Positions 27,867 through 36,102 of a stretch of 64,000 nucleotides of DNA are shown piece by piece. A model generated the notes under the pieces. It did no database searches. It had not been told where the DNA came from and saw only the letters and a program-made list of their open reading frames with translations. The stretch spans positions 1 through 64,000 of the forward strand of contig CAAFUN010000147.1 of the NCBI GenBank assembly GCA_900766195.1, given 5' to 3'. Within the stretch, counting starts at the first letter, position 1. The number at the start of each line of letters is the position of its first letter. Origin of the DNA: an uncultured Bacteroides sp. (GTDB lineage: Bacteria; Bacteroidota; Bacteroidia; Bacteroidales; Bacteroidaceae). The translations under genes were made by a program, and so were the position numbers.

Positions 27867-29423
27867 CTATTTATAATCATTTTGAACCAAAGCCCGGTCA
27901 GAATCCAACTCACCCTGTGCAATAGGAATATACTTCTTCTTAAGACTCCAAGAGTTTGTACGATAGCCGTAAGTATCTGGAATAAGTACTGTAGTTGCTT
28001 TGTTCTTAGCCGACGCTCCGTTGATTCCTTCAGCACGTACCAAATCCCAATAGCGCTTGCCTTCACCCACGAATTCCAAGTGGCGTTCAGTAAGGATATC
28101 ATCCACAGTCACATTATCGAGTGCTGTCAAACCGGCACGAGTGTGCACCAAATTCAGCCAGGTCTTAGCTTCACCAGTACTGCTACCACCCGTACGAAGA
28201 GATAATTCGGCAGCATTAAGCAGTGTCTCTGCATAACGATAATAACGATAATTATTATTATAGTTCAAGTTCTGATCAAAAGGAGCACTCTTATAATTTT
28301 TATCATATGGTCTGTATTTCTGCAACCAGATATGAGTATCTTGATAACGATTTGTATATTCTATACCACGAACATCCCAGCAAGTTGCAACACGACGCTT
28401 ATCTGTTGAAGCAAACATTTCATAGGTTTCAAGACGTACAGGTAGGAAACCCCAACCATCTCCTCCTTTGGACCAACCTGCATCACCAGGCCATGAATTA
28501 GGAGAAATCAATGTTGGAAGTACAGTACCACCAACAGCCAACGGGCTTCCCCAACCACGTTCGGAATTAGCTTGGTCGTAATTAATTTCCCAAATAGATT
28601 CAGCACACCATTCGCCTGATGTTTCCCAAATATCAGCATAATTAGTATTCAGTTGATAGTGTGTCTCTGCAATTATTTCCTTCATATAGCCAAGGGCCTT
28701 TGAAAAGCGACTTTCATCATTCTGATACATCACCATTTCAGCATACATCATGTAAGCCATAGCTTGAGAAACACGACCACAGTTTTTATCATCCCATGAC
28801 ATTGGCAATACCTTAGAACTAATCACAGCCTCCAATTCAGAGATCAATCGAGTATAAACATCGTCTGCTTTAAGCTGTGGTGCAGTATAGGGAGGCTTTT
28901 CAAGATTCTCTAGGTAGAAAGGTACATTTCCAAAATAATGCCACAACATGTTATAATAGAATACACGCAGACAGCGAGCTTGCATTTCATAACTTTTGCT
29001 GTTTGTCTCTGTAAGATTATTCTTAGCCCATCCTAGATACTTCAATAAGTCATTACAGCGTTTAACACCTGAATAATCAACAGTCCAAAGAGAGCTAAGC
29101 GTATTATTCTCGTCACCCTCATAATTAAACAGTTTATGCCAGTTTTGCATATCGGTTTTGGTCTGGCCACCTACCCAGAAATTATCACCCATAATCTCTG
29201 AATCAATGTTTAAGGCATTGTATTGATTCAATCCCCAGTCAGCCCAATGAATAGGATCATAGGCTGCAATCAAGGCTTCTTGAATATGAGCATCAGTTGT
29301 ATAATATTCTTCCAATGGCTCTCCTGTAGGATTCTGTACTTCAAGAAAGCTATCGCTACAGCTGGTAGTAAACATTGTTGCTGCGGCAAGCAGACCTATT
29401 GATAATATTTTATTTGTTTTCAT
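27867..29423 (-). CDS. SusD-like lipoprotein of the beta-glucan PUL
   Basis: Surface SusD homologue of 518 aa that pairs with the SusC-like transporter. The start MKTNKILSIGLLAAATMFTTSC carries the lipobox; the ATG four codons upstream is less likely. SusD features: DSFLEVQNPTGEPLEEYYTTDAHIQEALIAAYDP at the N-terminus, CLRVFYYNMLWHYFGNVPFY in the TPR-like core, YRYAETLLNAAELSLRTGG and ERHLEFVGEGKRYWDLVRA near the C-terminus. The spacing to the SusC-like gene (21 bp) and to the glycan-binding gene (29 bp) indicates one operon. Confidence 0.95.
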   Translation of the reverse strand: MKTNKILSIGLLAAATMFTTSCSDSFLEVQNPTGEPLEEYYTTDAHIQEALIAAYDPIHWADWGLNQYNALNIDSEIMGDNFWVGGQTKTDMQNWHKLFNYEGDENNTLSSLWTVDYSGVKRCNDLLKYLGWAKNNLTETNSKSYEMQARCLRVFYYNMLWHYFGNVPFYLENLEKPPYTAPQLKADDVYTRLISELEAVISSKVLPMSWDDKNCGRVSQAMAYMMYAEMVMYQNDESRFSKALGYMKEIIAETHYQLNTNYADIWETSGEWCAESIWEINYDQANSERGWGSPLAVGGTVLPTLISPNSWPGDAGWSKGGDGWGFLPVRLETYEMFASTDKRRVATCWDVRGIEYTNRYQDTHIWLQKYRPYDKNYKSAPFDQNLNYNNNYRYYRYAETLLNAAELSLRTGGSSTGEAKTWLNLVHTRAGLTALDNVTVDDILTERHLEFVGEGKRYWDLVRAEGINGASAKNKATTVLIPDTYGYRTNSWSLKKKYIPIAQGELDSDRALVQNDYK

Positions 29424-29444
29424 ATTATTACACATGTTTTTAAG

Positions 29445-32400
29445 TTAGAAAGTAACATTCACACCAACCGTATAAGTACGAGCCTGCGGATAAACACCAC
29501 GGTCGATACCGAGAGATTTGATACCCGTAGGACCAGAAGATATTTCCGGATCAAATCCCCAATACTTGGTCCAAGTTATAAGGTTTTCAGCTTGTACATA
29601 GAAGCGCAGACGTTCTATTGTCAATTTACGAGTGAGGTTTTTGGGTAATGTATACCCCAAAGTGATGTTCTTTAAACGAAGATAGGATCCATCACACACA
29701 TAAAGGTCAGATACCAGCCAATTTGTTGCATTACCATCTACCAAGCGAGGATATTTATTGGATGTCCCTTCTCCGGTCCAACGTCCAAGCATCCAAGAAG
29801 GATAATTAGCAGAAGAAATGTCTGAACGATAAGTAGCATCAAGGATATCAGCGCCTGATACACCTTGGAAAAAGACATTAAAGTCGAAACCTTTCCAATC
29901 AGCGTTAATGTTCAGTCCGAAAGTCCAGTCAGGAGTGCCGTTACCAATATTAGTACGGTCAGCGGATGAAATCAGTCCATCACCGTTTACGTCTACAAAA
30001 CGGGTATCTCCGGGAACTGCATTTGGCATAATCATTTGACCTTCCTTGTTTACATAGGCACGAACTTCATCCATATTTTGAAAAACTCCTGCAGTCTTAT
30101 ATCCGAAGAAGTAAGGAAAAGGTTGACCATTCGAGCCGCGAGTGCCACCACCTGAGAGTCCTTGAATAGCATCAAAGTCCAAATATCCGGAGACATTACC
30201 CAAGTTTTTTAACTTATTTTTAAGATAGGTAGCATTACCCTTTACAGCAAAGCGAGCATCAGCAACATTCCATTTATAGCCAAGTTCAAATTCAAAACCT
30301 TTATTCTCCATATCACCGACATTACCAAAAGGTTTATTCTCACCTACATAACTCGGGATAGGCATCTCAAGAATCATACCATTTGTTTTCTTGATGTAAT
30401 AATCCGCGCTAAATGTCAAAGCATTATTAAAGAAACCCAAATCAATACCCAGATCGGTTTGTTCGCTCTCCTCCCACTTCAAATCAGGATTGGCTAAGCG
30501 TTCAGCTTTAGAACCATTAAACTTAATAGCCTCTTTACCGAAAAGCACATTATTACCCATAGCAGTAAGTGAAGTATAACCGAAATCTCCGATATTATCA
30601 TTACCATTCTTACCCCAACTGGCACGCAGTTTCAGGTTAGACAACCAATTACGTGTATCCGCCATGAACTCCTCATTCATCACATTCCAACCTACTGAAG
30701 CAGAAGGGAACGTACCATACACATGATTTGAGCCAAAACGGCTTGATCCATCACGACGAACAGTTGCTTGAAACATATAACGCTCTGCATAGTTATAATT
30801 CAGACGAGCAAAGAATGAAGACATCCGATGTTCTACTTTCGGAGCACCCGAAACATTATGCTGAACAGTAACACCTATAATTTTACCATCTTTATCTTTA
30901 ATATATTCGAAGTTTCCTGTAGCATAATCAATTGAAGGTTTATTTGGATTAACCAAGTTCCAACGGCTTCCATTAAGGAAATCACTTTTAGATTTAAATG
31001 CAGACTGCCCCAATACCACACCAAAGCTATGCTTTCCGATAGTTTTATCATAGGTCAAGGTGTTTTCAAGCTGCCAGGTTACGCCCTGCTCTTTACTGGC
31101 ACTGGCGCTAGTATGTATAGTATTATTATTTCCGGAAAGGTAATAAAGCGTTTTTGTAGCACCATCATTACCCCAGAAGCCCATGTCGGCACTATAATTG
31201 AAATGATATTTCAAATTATCCCACAACTGCAGGTCAATCGAAAACTTGGGAACAAATTTATGTGACCAATATCTTGTAGGATTCAGTGTCATCATAGCTA
31301 ACGGGTTGTTCATTTCCTGATAGGAACCTCGATAACCGGGAACTGTATAAGGATTACCATTCTTGTCACGAGGTAACTGATACGCAGAATAAAAATCAAT
31401 CATCGCATTTGCTACATCTCCTGTTACTATAGGAGTCAGAATAGGAGACAAAGCTAATGCCGATCCCAAAGCAGAGCCATATTCTGAATTAGTAGAAATT
31501 CCAGTAGAATGCGTACGCATATAAGCGATATTAACTCCTAGGTCTAATTTATTAAGGAAACTACGTTCCTTTGAGGCATCAATTAAATTGTACTGAGTAT
31601 TTGAACGAATAGTCAAACGGTCATAGTTGGACTGTCCATAATTACCACCCACAATACCATCTTGTGAAAAATAGCCCAAAGAAAGATAGTAGTTTACCTT
31701 ATCGGATGCACCGCTGATCGATACATCATGATTCATTACAGGAGCATTGTCATTGAAAACAAGATCCTGCCAATCCGTACCAAATCCCTTAATCTCATTA
31801 CCCATAATATCTTTCAAATGGTAAGGATCAGCATAAATGGGAGCACCACCACCATTCACCGACTTCTCGTTCTGTAAAATGGCATAATCCGTAGCACTTG
31901 TCACGTCACGTTTCTTCCATGCACTCTGCCAGCCATAAGAGAAGTTATAATTAATGTTGGCCTTACCAATCTTACCTTTTTTGGTTGTTACAAGAATAAC
32001 GCCATTGGCAGCCCGTGCACCATAGATAGCACCGGAAGCAGCATCTTTCAATACTTCAATGGATTCAATATCGTTTGGATTTACAAAATCAAGTCCGCCC
32101 TCAATAGGCATACCATCTACAATATAAAGCGGATCGCTATTATTATAGGTACCGGTACCACGAATGCGTACGCGAGGACTATCACCCGGCTGACCTGAAG
32201 CAGAAGTTACATTCACGCCTGCCGCAAGACCTTTCAAAGCATTATCCATACGAACGGGAGACTTCCCTACTAGATCATCAGCAGAAATCTTAGCTATTGC
32301 TGCTGTCACCACGCTTTTCTTTTGAACGCCATAACCCACAACAACAACTTCGTCCAATGTCTCGGAATCTTCTTGCAGAACAACTTTTATCTGGCGTTGT

Positions 32401-32666
32401 CCTCTTACCGAGACTTCTTGTGTTTTATAACCAATATAGGAAATAGTAAGAACAGCATTGGTAGGAACCGAAGATAACGTAAATTCTCCATCCAATCCCG
32501 TGATGGTTCCATTGGAAGAATTTCCTTTCACCACCACATTTACTCCGGGCAAAGGCTCGTTGTCCGAACCACTTACCACTGTACCTTTTACCGGTATGTT
32601 TTGAGCATGCACGGAAGCTAAAGTAAAGCTTAACAGAAATAATAATACTGATAACAACTTTTTCAT
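29445..32666 (-). CDS. SusC-like TonB-dependent transporter of the beta-glucan PUL
   Basis: Outer-membrane importer of 1073 aa and first gene of the operon. I start at 32666 (MKKLLSVLLFLLSFTLASVHAQ), a good signal peptide. A carboxypeptidase-like regulatory domain (PVKGTVVSGSDNEPLPGVNV) is followed by DEVVVVGYGVQKKSVVTAAI, a plug domain (RIRGTGTYNNSDPLYIVDGMP) and the barrel, ending in NVTF. It shares the SusC plan with the transporter of the first PUL but is not its close copy. With SusD, GH16 and GH3 it forms a compact beta-glucan uptake system. No hybrid two-component or ECF regulator lies next to it. Confidence 0.95.
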   Translation of the reverse strand: MKKLLSVLLFLLSFTLASVHAQNIPVKGTVVSGSDNEPLPGVNVVVKGNSSNGTITGLDGEFTLSSVPTNAVLTISYIGYKTQEVSVRGQRQIKVVLQEDSETLDEVVVVGYGVQKKSVVTAAIAKISADDLVGKSPVRMDNALKGLAAGVNVTSASGQPGDSPRVRIRGTGTYNNSDPLYIVDGMPIEGGLDFVNPNDIESIEVLKDAASGAIYGARAANGVILVTTKKGKIGKANINYNFSYGWQSAWKKRDVTSATDYAILQNEKSVNGGGAPIYADPYHLKDIMGNEIKGFGTDWQDLVFNDNAPVMNHDVSISGASDKVNYYLSLGYFSQDGIVGGNYGQSNYDRLTIRSNTQYNLIDASKERSFLNKLDLGVNIAYMRTHSTGISTNSEYGSALGSALALSPILTPIVTGDVANAMIDFYSAYQLPRDKNGNPYTVPGYRGSYQEMNNPLAMMTLNPTRYWSHKFVPKFSIDLQLWDNLKYHFNYSADMGFWGNDGATKTLYYLSGNNNTIHTSASASKEQGVTWQLENTLTYDKTIGKHSFGVVLGQSAFKSKSDFLNGSRWNLVNPNKPSIDYATGNFEYIKDKDGKIIGVTVQHNVSGAPKVEHRMSSFFARLNYNYAERYMFQATVRRDGSSRFGSNHVYGTFPSASVGWNVMNEEFMADTRNWLSNLKLRASWGKNGNDNIGDFGYTSLTAMGNNVLFGKEAIKFNGSKAERLANPDLKWEESEQTDLGIDLGFFNNALTFSADYYIKKTNGMILEMPIPSYVGENKPFGNVGDMENKGFEFELGYKWNVADARFAVKGNATYLKNKLKNLGNVSGYLDFDAIQGLSGGGTRGSNGQPFPYFFGYKTAGVFQNMDEVRAYVNKEGQMIMPNAVPGDTRFVDVNGDGLISSADRTNIGNGTPDWTFGLNINADWKGFDFNVFFQGVSGADILDATYRSDISSANYPSWMLGRWTGEGTSNKYPRLVDGNATNWLVSDLYVCDGSYLRLKNITLGYTLPKNLTRKLTIERLRFYVQAENLITWTKYWGFDPEISSGPTGIKSLGIDRGVYPQARTYTVGVNVTF

Positions 32667-32751
32667 AAGTTTTAGTAATTTATGATTAACAATTCTCTGT
32701 TTGTTCACTGTTGAACATTACAAACATAGATCATAATGAATAAAAAGAATG

Positions 32752-32783
32752 CAAAGATAGTATTCTAAAATACGTCAGACAAA
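32752..32783 (-). promoter_or_regulatory. Promoter of the beta-glucan PUL
   Basis: Minus strand: TTTG (32783-32780), 20 bp, TATCTTTG (32759-32752). Exact consensus; start near 32747, leader about 80 nt to the ATG at 32666. Confidence 0.75.
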
Positions 32784-32867
32784 AATTTCATGTACGTCAT
32801 TACTACGTCACATAAAATTAAAACATTGATAATCAATAAATAAACCATACTTTATAGATATACGTCA
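32771..32867. promoter_or_regulatory. Four TACGTCA repeats at the PUL promoter, probable operators
   Basis: TACGTCA occurs at 32771-32777, 32793-32799, 32804-32810 and 32861-32867, all in the same orientation. The first three are spaced 22 and 11 bp apart, that is on one face of the helix. The first sits between the -33 and -7 boxes, the others upstream of -33. This is what activator or repressor sites would look like. The protein is unknown. Confidence 0.55.
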
Positions 32868-32988
32868 CAACGCATTTGTAGCAGGATATAGAGAATTTAC
32901 ATTAAGAAAAAAGAAAATTCCTAAGAAGAGTTAATCAAGAAGAAAGATTTGGTAAGCTACAAATGTAAAAGATAACAATAGAAGAAAG

Positions 32989-35199
32989 CTACCTACTGAA
33001 CAGCTCAAACGTAAACTTACAACCAATTTCTCGATATTTCCAATTGGCAAAGCTGGCAAAGACTCCAAAATCAAAGATATGTGTACCGATGCCATAGCCA
33101 ACTTCCAAATAAGGATTCAAATGAGGTACGACTAATGCATTTAAGTAAAGTCGTTCGCTCATTATATTCGGCGAAGATTTAAAGAGATGATGAAGCATAA
33201 GGAAAGGTGATTCATAAACCATATGACCGCGAAGATAATTACGAGAAGAGTTGTACCAACGTGCATCAAGCAACTGGAAAACACCACCAATTTCATCATT
33301 CCAACCTATAGGCAAGTTGGAACGCGAAAAATTAGTGAAATCGACAAAGAAGAGCTCTTTTTGATCGGTAAAGGCTCCCCAACCAAATCTATAATAGAAA
33401 TCGCGCAGTAATCCTACAGAGATATGATGCTGCATATCAAATTCAACACTCTCATATTGTCCGCTACCACTAAGAATGCCTTTGATTCCTCTCTCCCAGT
33501 CCACAGCAAACGTAGGATACTTGGAATTAAGGTTAATTTTACGCTTACCATTCATATAGTAGTACTGTCCCGGAGTCCAAGCAACCTGTACATGTGGAGC
33601 AAAGCTACGGTAAGTATGACGAAACTTATCCATAACCTCTTCAGATGGATCCTCGGTACGAGTAATAACTCTCAGCGAATCAAAATTGGAACGGTTCACT
33701 TCAGTTCTCTTGTGCATAAACAGCCCTACATCCAAAGTTAAACCATTGGTTATCTCCCAAGAATGACGAACCTTTATGTATAAGTCTTTAAAATAATCCA
33801 AATGTATTTGGTTGAAGTCAAACACACTGTCGGGGATATTCTTCAACTCATCCAAAATATCACTACTATATATACGGTTACCATTACCTACATTCAAATG
33901 AAGAGATGAGCGCTTTCGAGGCCAGTAATCAAAATCGGAATTAATAGACCAATAGACTTCCTTTCTTTTGAAATTGTAGCCCACCTTAGGTGCAATACGC
34001 AATAAACGGTCGCGAGATAACAGTGCAGTATATTTAAAATCTTGTCGATAAGACAGCCCGTTAGAGCCACCAAAGCTCAACATAAAAGGATTGATAATGG
34101 GAGAAAAACGTACACTGCCCGATTTAGCCAAATCAAGAGTATACCTGCTTGTCAACACATCTCCCAGCTCTCCCCAAAAAGAATAAGCATGCTTCATTTT
34201 CTTTTTAAAATGCAACAGGGTGTCTTCACGCATGAAATAATCCTGATAAAGCTTCTTCTCTGATTCCGACAAAGGTAAAGGACGTATCTTATTGAAATAA
34301 GCGCTATCAACACGGCTGGCATTGGTATCGCAGTGCAAAGTATATGAGCTGGTTAAATCATATTTACTTTTCAGTGGTTTAGCACGCGGGTCAATCGGAC
34401 GTTTTTTTTGAATCTCTTTGTAATTAATTAAAGCCGTATATTTACAATCCAATACGTTACCTATAAAGCGGAAAGTACCATCGGCTTTATAAAGAACAGG
34501 GAGGAATTCGTCAGCCTCACCAATCTCTCCCATCTGCATCAATAAATTAATCCGCAGTATTTCTGAGCGTCCGCGGAAATATATTTCACGTATACTCCAA
34601 ACCTCATCGCTGACGATCATATATCCGGTGACCAGTTGAAAGCTTTTTATCTTTGGAGTGAATTTGATTCTATATCTTAGATCATGTTTGCTATATATGA
34701 TAGAGTCAACACTATATTTATAATATTTTTTTGCATTAGGAGATAATGGAGACAAAAGCTTGTCATAAAGCAATGCTGGTGAATAGAGATTAATATGAAA
34801 ATAATCGGGTAGTCGCCCGTCCAACTTCCAGAATTTTGAAGAAGTGCCCGCTACGGCATTTATCTTCTGATCATAAATATTGGGAGCAGAAAAATGAAGA
34901 TCACTGGACATTTCGATCATATAATCCCTAACCCCTCTCTTCAGACGAAACATAGAGGGGACGTATCGGAGCAAGTAATTCTTTTTTCGAACATTCACCC
35001 GTCCTTTTACATACACGCTCGCTCTATATTCGCCAATGATATTCTCATATAATGGAGCGAAAGAGATCACTTTAGACATCAGTGAATCGGCCGAGAGGCG
35101 ATGCAAATCGACAGAGGGGTGAACAGATAAATCTTCCGCTTTCAAAAAAAGAGAAAGCCCAACAAAGATAAAAAATATGACGCAATCTTTATACTTCAA
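32989..35199 (-). CDS. DUF5686 family outer-membrane protein
   Basis: A 736-aa envelope protein with a signal peptide (CVIFFIFVGLSLFLKA) and a beta-rich, aromatic C-terminal half ending in FELFSR, consistent with an outer-membrane barrel. Segments such as RASVYVKGRVNVRKKNYLLRYVP and SIREIYFRGRSEILRIN are of the DUF5686/carboxypeptidase-regulatory-like type widespread in Bacteroidetes. This copy lacks the usual N-terminal CarboxypepD-like domain. The start codon is TTG at 35199: no ATG is available in frame, and a clear Shine-Dalgarno AAGGAG (35213-35208) lies 8 nt upstream, which is unusual in this group. Function is unknown. Confidence 0.75.
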   Translation of the reverse strand: MKYKDCVIFFIFVGLSLFLKAEDLSVHPSVDLHRLSADSLMSKVISFAPLYENIIGEYRASVYVKGRVNVRKKNYLLRYVPSMFRLKRGVRDYMIEMSSDLHFSAPNIYDQKINAVAGTSSKFWKLDGRLPDYFHINLYSPALLYDKLLSPLSPNAKKYYKYSVDSIIYSKHDLRYRIKFTPKIKSFQLVTGYMIVSDEVWSIREIYFRGRSEILRINLLMQMGEIGEADEFLPVLYKADGTFRFIGNVLDCKYTALINYKEIQKKRPIDPRAKPLKSKYDLTSSYTLHCDTNASRVDSAYFNKIRPLPLSESEKKLYQDYFMREDTLLHFKKKMKHAYSFWGELGDVLTSRYTLDLAKSGSVRFSPIINPFMLSFGGSNGLSYRQDFKYTALLSRDRLLRIAPKVGYNFKRKEVYWSINSDFDYWPRKRSSLHLNVGNGNRIYSSDILDELKNIPDSVFDFNQIHLDYFKDLYIKVRHSWEITNGLTLDVGLFMHKRTEVNRSNFDSLRVITRTEDPSEEVMDKFRHTYRSFAPHVQVAWTPGQYYYMNGKRKINLNSKYPTFAVDWERGIKGILSGSGQYESVEFDMQHHISVGLLRDFYYRFGWGAFTDQKELFFVDFTNFSRSNLPIGWNDEIGGVFQLLDARWYNSSRNYLRGHMVYESPFLMLHHLFKSSPNIMSERLYLNALVVPHLNPYLEVGYGIGTHIFDFGVFASFANWKYREIGCKFTFELFSR

Positions 35200-35268
35200 T
35201 ATCGGAACTCCTTAAAAAACTTAGGCAAATATATAAAAAAAGAGTGTAAAATGAAGGAATACATCACT

Positions 35269-35303
35269 TTTGTACAAATTTTAATTTTTTCTTTATACAT
35301 TTG
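35269..35303 (+). promoter_or_regulatory. Probable promoter of the Crp/Fnr gene
   Basis: TACATTTG at 35296-35303 matches the -7 box; TTTG at 35269-35272 could be -33, though the 23-bp spacing is long. Leader about 23 nt. Confidence 0.45.
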
Positions 35304-35331
35304 TGCTGTATAACACAGTTTTGTAACAGTT

Positions 35332-36033
35332 ATGGTGAAGATGAACCTGTCTGACATAAACATTCCAGAGTATATAGCCGCCATGTGGGAGCCTCTGAAC
35401 GATGAGCAGCGAGAATTTCTCGCAAACCACTTTACGATCCAGAGTTATAAGAAAAATGAGATCATCTATTGCGAAGGTGAAAGCCCCAAATATTTAATGT
35501 GTCTTTTAAACGGAAAAGTCAAAATATACAAAGACGGTGTAGGTGGACGAAGCCAAATTATCCGTATGATTAAACCCGTTGAATATTTTGGATATCGTGC
35601 CTACTTTGCCAAAGAAGACTATGTTACTGCGGCATCTGCTTTTGAACCTTCTGTAATTTGTTTGATTCCCATGAGCTCCTTAATTACATTATTAGCTCAA
35701 AATAATAATTTGGCTATGTTTTTCATCCGTCAACTTTCTATTGATTTAGGCATAGCAGATGAGCGTACGGTAAATTTAACACAGAAGCACATTCGCGGAC
35801 GATTGGCTGAATCATTACTCTTTTTAAAAGATAGTTATGGCCTGGAAGAAGACGGCTCCACACTCAGCATTTATCTATCAAGAGAAGATTTGGCAAGCCT
35901 TTCTAATATGACCACCTCAAATGCCATCAGGACATTATCCAACTTTGCTACTGAACGTCTTATCACTATTGATGGAAGAAAAATAAAAATCATAGATGAA
36001 GAGAAGCTAAAAAAAATAAGCAAGATAGGATAA
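35332..36033 (+). CDS. Crp/Fnr-family transcription regulator
   Basis: A 233-aa regulator. Residues about 15-130 form a cyclic-nucleotide-binding-like fold (ITIQSYKKNEIIYCEGESPKYLMCLLNGKVKIYKDG). The C-terminal winged helix includes IRGRLAESLLFLKDSYG and the recognition region YLSREDLASLSNMTTSNAIRTLSNFATERLI. There are no N-terminal cysteines for an Fnr-type Fe-S cluster, and the usual cAMP-contact Arg-Ser pair of Crp is not evident, so the ligand is unknown. The start could also be the ATG at 35341. It lies 69 bp upstream of the GH20 gene on the same strand and may share its transcript. Confidence 0.85.
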   Translation: MVKMNLSDINIPEYIAAMWEPLNDEQREFLANHFTIQSYKKNEIIYCEGESPKYLMCLLNGKVKIYKDGVGGRSQIIRMIKPVEYFGYRAYFAKEDYVTAASAFEPSVICLIPMSSLITLLAQNNNLAMFFIRQLSIDLGIADERTVNLTQKHIRGRLAESLLFLKDSYGLEEDGSTLSIYLSREDLASLSNMTTSNAIRTLSNFATERLITIDGRKIKIIDEEKLKKISKIG

Positions 36034-36102
36034 CTCCATGTAGCCTCTCCCCCAATCATAGGCAACAGAGTTATTACATTTATTAATTAATACTACCCAA
36101 CC

